DNA of 64,000 nucleotides, taken from positions 1 to 64,000 of the forward strand of contig NZ_JAMOLN010000008.1 of NCBI RefSeq assembly GCF_024448165.1. The letters are read 5' to 3'. The notes beneath the pieces are model-generated. The model was given only the letters and a program-made list of their open reading frames with translations, was not told the origin of the DNA and did no database searches. The stretch comes from Streptomyces longispororuber. GTDB lineage: Bacteria; Actinomycetota; Actinomycetes; Streptomycetales; Streptomycetaceae. This document shows, in pieces, positions 60,197 through 64,000 of this stretch. The position numbers and the translations under genes are program-made. How positions within the stretch are numbered: position 1 is the stretch's first letter; the number at the start of each line of letters is the position of its first letter.

Positions 60197-61201
60197 TCAC
60201 CGGGTACCGCGCGCGGTGTACTTCTCCAGCTGCGGCACGTCCTTCTCGGTGACGAGGGCGGGGCCGGTGAAGACGGGCTTTCCGCCGCCGAGGACGTTCG
60301 CGTTCGTCTTGTACAGCCACAGTTCGTCGACGGCCAGATAGCCCTGCAGATACGGCTGCTGGTCCACGGCGAAGGCCACCTCCTTGGCCTTCAGCCGCCG
60401 TACGACCTCGGCGTTCAGGTCGAACGTGGCGATCTCCGCCTTGCTGCCGGCGTCGTCCTTCGCCTTCACGGCGAGCGCCGCGATGGGCGCGCCGAGCGCG
60501 ACGATCCCGTCGATGGACTTGTCGGCCTGGAGCTTGGCCTCGATGGAGGACTGGGAGCCGGGGGCGTTGGTGCCGTCCACGTTCAGGTTCTCGACGGTGC
60601 CCTTGAACGTCTTGCGCACGCCGTCGCAGCGCTGCTCCAGCGAGACGTTGCCCTGCTCGTGGATGACGCAGAGGACCTTCTTCTTGCCCTGGTCCGCCAG
60701 CTCGGTGCCGACGGCCTCGCCGGCCACCGACTCCTCCTGGCCGATGTGACTGAGCGCGCCGAACTTCGCCGAGAACTCGGAGCCGGAGTTGATGGAGACG
60801 ACCGGGATGCCGGCCTCCTTCGCCTTGCCGAGGACCGCCTGCATGGCCTGCGGCTTGGCGAGGGTGACGACGATCCCGTCGACCTTCTTGTCGATCGCCG
60901 CCTGGACCAGCTCCGCCTGTCCCTTGGCCTCCTTGTCGTTGGAGTACAGGAACTGGACGTTGTCCTTGGCCGCCGCCTGCTTGGCGCCGCTCTGCACGAT
61001 GTCCCAGAAGGTGTCGCCCTCGCCGGAGTGCGTCACCATCGCGATCTTGAGGCGCGGTGTGTTCACGCCCTGGCCGCCGCCACCGCCGGAGGCGTCCGGT
61101 TTGTCCTCGGAGTCCTTGCCGCCCGAGCCACTGCATCCGACGGCGAGGGCGATCACCGCGACGAGGGCCGCGGCCGTGCGGGCTGTACGCGTCGTGCGCA
61201 T
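60197..61201 (-). CDS. Sugar ABC substrate-binding lipoprotein (copy 2)
   Basis: A 334-residue paralogue of the protein at 59052, with lipobox Cys23 (LAVGC), a Gly-rich linker, and the same IAMVTHSGEGDTFWDIVQSGAKQAA opening. VDQQPYLQGYLAVDELWLYKTN near the C-terminus is almost identical to copy 1. It is first in transcription order and has its own promoter (61246-61274). No second permease or ATPase accompanies it, so both binding proteins probably feed one transporter with different affinity or substrate. Confidence 0.9.
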   Translation of the reverse strand: MRTTRTARTAAALVAVIALAVGCSGSGGKDSEDKPDASGGGGGQGVNTPRLKIAMVTHSGEGDTFWDIVQSGAKQAAAKDNVQFLYSNDKEAKGQAELVQAAIDKKVDGIVVTLAKPQAMQAVLGKAKEAGIPVVSINSGSEFSAKFGALSHIGQEESVAGEAVGTELADQGKKKVLCVIHEQGNVSLEQRCDGVRKTFKGTVENLNVDGTNAPGSQSSIEAKLQADKSIDGIVALGAPIAALAVKAKDDAGSKAEIATFDLNAEVVRRLKAKEVAFAVDQQPYLQGYLAVDELWLYKTNANVLGGGKPVFTGPALVTEKDVPQLEKYTARGTR

Positions 61202-61245
61202 GGTGGAGCCACCTCTCCTCCGGCCGCCCGGTGCGGCTGGAGGTG

Positions 61246-61274
61246 TTTGTAGCGGGGTCCCACGGCAGCGTCAA
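61246..61274 (-). promoter_or_regulatory. Consensus promoter of the sugar ABC operon
   Basis: On the minus strand TTGACG (61269-61274) and TACAAA (61246-61251) are separated by exactly 17 bases. Confidence 0.65.
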
Positions 61275-61275
61275 T

Positions 61276-61293
61276 GAATTTGTCAGAACATTC
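61276..61293. promoter_or_regulatory. Candidate GntR operator before the sugar ABC promoter
   Basis: GAATTTGTCAGAACATTC abuts the -35 and has GAAT/ATTC ends around an imperfect TTGTC...ACA centre. The TTGTC half-site is shared with the palindrome at 62140-62151. Confidence 0.45.
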
Positions 61294-61325
61294 GGACGTC
61301 GTGCCCGTTCCGTGTCCCGGCGCAC

Positions 61326-62090
61326 TCAGGACCGGACGAGGAGCTGGAACTCGAAGGAGTAGCGGGACGCCCGGTACGTGTGGGAGCCGAACTCGACCGC
61401 GCGCCCCTTGTCGTCGAACGTGGTCCGCTGCATGGTCAGCAGCGGCGCCCCGGTCGGCTCGCCGAGCCGCTCGCCCTCCTCGGCCGTGGCGGCACGGGCC
61501 CCGACCGACTGGCGGGCGCTGTGCAGCGTGATGCCCGCGGCCCGCATCAGCCGGTACAGGCCGGTGGCCTCCAGCCGGGCGTCCTCCAGGGCGAGCAGTC
61601 CGGTCGGCAGGTGGTTGCAGAGGTACGCGACGGGTTCGCCGTGGGCGAGCCGGAGCCGCTCGATGCGGTGCACGTCCTCGCCCTCGCCGATCGCCAGGGC
61701 GGCGGCGACCTCCGCGGAGGCGGGCACCAGCGTGTTGCCGAGGACCCGGGTCTCGGGCCGCTGCCCGGCCGCCTCCAGGTCGTCGTAGAGGCTGCTCAGC
61801 TCCAGTGGGCGCTTGACCTGGCTGTGCACGACCTGGGTGCCGACGCCGCGGCGCCGCACGAGCAGCCCCTTGTCGACGAGGGACTGGATGGCCTGGCGGA
61901 CGGTGGGCCGGGACAGGCCGAGGCGGCCCGCCAGCTCGATCTCGTTGCCGAGCAGGCTGCCCGGGGTCAGCGCGCCGCGCTCGATCGCCGCCTCCAGCTG
62001 CTGGGAGAGCTGGAAGTACAGCGGGACCGGGCTGCTGCGGTCGACGCTGAGTTCGAGGTGGGAGGTCGGGTCGGCTACGGGTTTGGCCAC
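61326..62090 (-). CDS. GntR-family regulator with UTRA ligand domain
   Basis: A 254-residue regulator of the HutC subfamily. The winged helix is PLYFQLSQQLEAAIERGALTPGSLL...LAGRLGLSRPTVRQAIQSLVDKGLLVRRRGVGTQV (residues ~20-90). The UTRA domain (~105-250) contains VLGNTLVPASAEVAAAL, AYLCNHLPTG and VEFGSHTYRASRYSFEFQLLV. It lies just upstream of the sugar ABC operon and probably represses it in response to a sugar or sugar phosphate. The GTG start at 62090 is leaderless-like. Confidence 0.92.
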   Translation of the reverse strand: MAKPVADPTSHLELSVDRSSPVPLYFQLSQQLEAAIERGALTPGSLLGNEIELAGRLGLSRPTVRQAIQSLVDKGLLVRRRGVGTQVVHSQVKRPLELSSLYDDLEAAGQRPETRVLGNTLVPASAEVAAALAIGEGEDVHRIERLRLAHGEPVAYLCNHLPTGLLALEDARLEATGLYRLMRAAGITLHSARQSVGARAATAEEGERLGEPTGAPLLTMQRTTFDDKGRAVEFGSHTYRASRYSFEFQLLVRS

Positions 62091-62096
62091 GGGGCG

Positions 62097-62102
62097 AGAT
62101 TA
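62097..62102 (-). promoter_or_regulatory. -10 element TAATCT of leaderless gntR
   Basis: On the minus strand TAATCT is followed by 6 bases and the GTG at 62090. Confidence 0.5.
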
Positions 62103-62139
62103 GCGGCGGGAGAAGTTGACGGGAAGTCCGGAAGTTCGA

Positions 62140-62151
62140 TTGTCCGGACAA
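62140..62151. promoter_or_regulatory. Palindrome TTGTCCGGACAA upstream of gntR
   Basis: A perfect 12-bp palindrome about 40 bases upstream of the gntR -10 and adjacent to the stop of the ATPase gene at 62153. The shape fits a GntR-family site, so autoregulation is likely. Confidence 0.55.
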
Positions 62152-62152
62152 A

Positions 62153-63151
62153 TCAGAGCCCGGCGGGGGCGACGTCGTCCGTGTGCAGCCAGCAGCGGGC
62201 CTCGTGTCCCGCGCCGCCGACGGCCACCACGGGCGGCGCCTGCCCGCAGCGGTCGGTGGCGAAGGGGCAGCGGGCGCGGAACCGGCAGCCGCCGCCGTCC
62301 CTCGCCGCCTCCCGCAGCTCGGCCGTGCGGGTGCCGCGCGCCGCGAGCCGGGCGGCCCTGGCCTCGCGGGCCCGCTCCCGTGACCCGGCGGCGCCCGGTG
62401 CGGCGGACGCGAGGAGCCGGGTGTAGGGGTGCCGGGGGCGCAGGATGACCTCGTCGCTGGGGCCCCGCTCGACGATCTGGCCGCGGTACATGACCATCAC
62501 GTCGGCCGCGAAGTGCCGGGCGGTGGCCAGGTCGTGGGTGACGTAGAGGAGAGCGAGCCGGCGCTCCTCCTTCAGCCGGTCGAGCAGACCGAGGATCTCC
62601 AGGCGGATGGAGACGTCGAGCATGGAGACGGGCTCGTCGGCCAGGAGGACGGCGGGCCCGGGTGCCAGCGCCCGGGCGATGGCGACGCGCTGGCGCTGGC
62701 CGCCGGAGAGTTCGTGGGGCCTTCGGCGGGCGATGTCGGCGGCCGGGGCGAGGTTGACCGAGTCGAGCAGGGCCTCGGTGCGCGCGTCGACGTCGGCGCG
62801 GGTCGCCCGGCCGCTGACCAGGAGCGGCCTGCGCAGGTGGTGGCCGACGGTGTGTGCGGGGTTGAGGGAGGCGAAGGGGTCCTGGAACACCATCTGTACG
62901 GTGCGGCGGTACGCGGCGTCGCGGGTGCGCTCCGCGCCGCCGAGCCGCACCCGTCCCCCGCTGGGCGCGACGAGGCGCGACAGGGCGCGCACCACGGTCG
63001 ACTTCCCGCTGCCGCTCTCGCCGACCAGGGCGAGGGTGTGGCCGGGGTGCAGGGCGAAGGTGACCTCGTCGACGGCGCGCAGCGGCGTGGTGCCGCGCCG
63101 TTTGAAGTCGACGGTGAGCCGGTCGACCTCCAGGGCGGGTGAGGCGTTCAC
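62153..63151 (-). CDS. Oligopeptide ABC transporter ATP-binding protein (OppF type)
   Basis: A 332-residue ATPase: Walker [11 protein letters not shown]-loop VFQDPFASLNPAHTVG, signature [18 protein letters not shown], Walker B VLLADEPVSMLDVS, and C-terminal cysteines in GGCRFRARCPFATDRCG. It overlaps the second ATPase gene by 4 bases. It is the end of a second peptide/nickel-type importer whose other genes lie beyond the right edge. Confidence 0.9.
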   Translation of the reverse strand: MNASPALEVDRLTVDFKRRGTTPLRAVDEVTFALHPGHTLALVGESGSGKSTVVRALSRLVAPSGGRVRLGGAERTRDAAYRRTVQMVFQDPFASLNPAHTVGHHLRRPLLVSGRATRADVDARTEALLDSVNLAPAADIARRRPHELSGGQRQRVAIARALAPGPAVLLADEPVSMLDVSIRLEILGLLDRLKEERRLALLYVTHDLATARHFAADVMVMYRGQIVERGPSDEVILRPRHPYTRLLASAAPGAAGSRERAREARAARLAARGTRTAELREAARDGGGCRFRARCPFATDRCGQAPPVVAVGGAGHEARCWLHTDDVAPAGL

Positions 63152-64000
63152 CGGTATCTCCCTTCGGACGAGGACGAGGACGAGGGGGGCGCGCCTTCAG
63201 GGGCGCGGACGGTGTCGGTGTGCGGCTCCGCCGCGTGGGCGCGGGCAGCCACGTCGGACGGCGGCGCGGCGGCGTCTCCCCCGCCCGGCAGGTGACAGGC
63301 CACCGCCGACGACCCGGCACCCGCCGGCTCCGGCCGCTCCACCCGGCACCGCTCCATCACGGACTCGCACCGCGGGGCGAACGCACACCCCGCCTCCGCC
63401 ACCCGCAGGTCCGGCGGCTGCCCCGGAATCCCGCGCAGGTCCCGCCGCTCCCCGGTGAGCGCGGGAAACGACCGCAACAAGCCCCGCGTATAGGGATGGG
63501 CGGCGCCGCCCGCGGCGACGGTCGCCGTGTCGGCGTACTCCACCACCCGCCCCGCGTACATCACGGCCAGCCGGTCACTGATCTCCAGGAGCAGGTTCAG
63601 GTCGTGCGTGATGAAGACGACGGCGAAGCCGAGCCGCTCCCGCAGCTGCTCGATCTCGTCGAGGATCTCGCGCTGCACGACCACGTCGAGCGCCGTCGTC
63701 GGCTCGTCCATGATGACGACGTCGGGTTCGAGGGCGAGCGCCATCGCGATGGCGACGCGCTGGCGCATCCCGCCGGACAGCTCGTGCGGATGCGACCGCA
63801 GCCGCCCCGCGTCGATGCCGACCAGCTCCAGCAACTCCCCGCCCCGGGCCCGCCGTTGCGTCGCGGACAGCCCGGGCCGGTGCGCCCGGAAAACGTCGTC
63901 GAACTGGCGGCCCACCGTGGTCACCGGATTGAGCGCGTTCATGGCGCTCTGGAAGACCATGGCGAGGCGCGTCCAGCGCACGGCCCGCAGCGCGTCCCGG
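63148..64000 (-). CDS. Partial oligopeptide ABC transporter ATP-binding protein (OppD type; 5' end outside window)
   Basis: The frame is open to the right edge, so the start and Walker A motif are missing. Visible are the Q-loop MVFQSAMNALNPVTTVG, signature [19 protein letters not shown], Walker [17 protein letters not shown]-loop FITHDLNLLLEISDRLAVMYAGRVVEY, and the C-terminal Cys set CAFAPRCESVMERC. The last ~30 residues are Pro/Ala/Ser-rich with a run of Ser. It should be the D-type partner of the preceding OppF-like ATPase. Confidence 0.88.
   Translation of the reverse strand, partial: RDALRAVRWTRLAMVFQSAMNALNPVTTVGRQFDDVFRAHRPGLSATQRRARGGELLELVGIDAGRLRSHPHELSGGMRQRVAIAMALALEPDVVIMDEPTTALDVVVQREILDEIEQLRERLGFAVVFITHDLNLLLEISDRLAVMYAGRVVEYADTATVAAGGAAHPYTRGLLRSFPALTGERRDLRGIPGQPPDLRVAEAGCAFAPRCESVMERCRVERPEPAGAGSSAVACHLPGGGDAAAPPSDVAARAHAAEPHTDTVRAPEGAPPSSSSSSEGRYR

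Overview
The window is one contiguous piece of a very GC-rich actinobacterial chromosome, almost certainly Streptomyces. The evidence is the extreme third-position GC bias, 4-base ATGA/GTGA operon overlaps, frequent GTG and TTG starts, many leaderless promoters, an F420-type oxidoreductase, and hairpin repeats that I recall as common in Streptomyces. I find about 63 protein genes and no tRNA, rRNA, CRISPR array, insertion sequence, phage module or secondary-metabolite assembly line. It reads as ordinary core/accessory chromosome devoted to nutrient uptake, catabolism, repair and signalling.

Layout. 1-4.8 kb: partial BASS-like membrane protein, Nudix hydrolase, nucleoside hydrolase plus MFS exporter, and a Sir2 deacylase. 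4.8-9.7 kb: an alkylation-repair pair (Ada-type AlkA and Ogt), a macrodomain protein translationally coupled to an FAD oxidoreductase, and a hypothetical protein. 9.7-18.0 kb: an inositol-phosphatase-family enzyme and a six-gene peptide ABC operon (dppA-B-C-D-F) ending in a gamma-glutamyltranspeptidase without a signal peptide. 18.3-25.7 kb: cold-shock protein, a lipoprotein, a NarL-type two-component pair, an AhpD-like protein with a methyltransferase, a secreted protein, and an ArsR / HATPase / ArsR cluster.

25.8-34.6 kb is the most coherent pathway island: NCS1 permease, LLM oxidoreductase, dihydropyrimidinase, two paralogous beta-ureidopropionase-type nitrilases, class III aminotransferase and a PucR regulator, all on the minus strand. 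Together they could take a dihydropyrimidine through N-carbamoyl-beta-alanine and beta-alanine to malonate semialdehyde. No classical dihydropyrimidine dehydrogenase is present. A 17-bp direct repeat in front of the first nitrilase is a good candidate PucR site.

34.8-42.1 kb: hypothetical protein, a divergent XRE regulator / methionine aminopeptidase pair sharing one operator, an FKBP-like lipoprotein, and a second two-component system divergent from an ABC exporter. 42.1-48.1 kb: secreted gamma-glutamyltranspeptidase and a gluABCD glutamate importer. 48.3-57.0 kb: SGNH hydrolase, exonuclease III, isochorismatase-like protein, metallo-beta-lactamase-fold protein, PcaL fusion, DUF389 membrane protein and a ROK kinase. 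57.2-62.1 kb: a sugar ABC importer with two tandem substrate-binding proteins and a GntR regulator. 62.2-64 kb: two oligopeptide ABC ATPases, the last cut by the window edge.

I found no single unmistakably new system. The best leads are the pyrimidine island with its repeats, the XRE/MetAP operator unit, the ArsR-ATPase-ArsR unit, and a TCTACG-type palindrome shared by the nucleoside hydrolase and the pyrimidine cluster.
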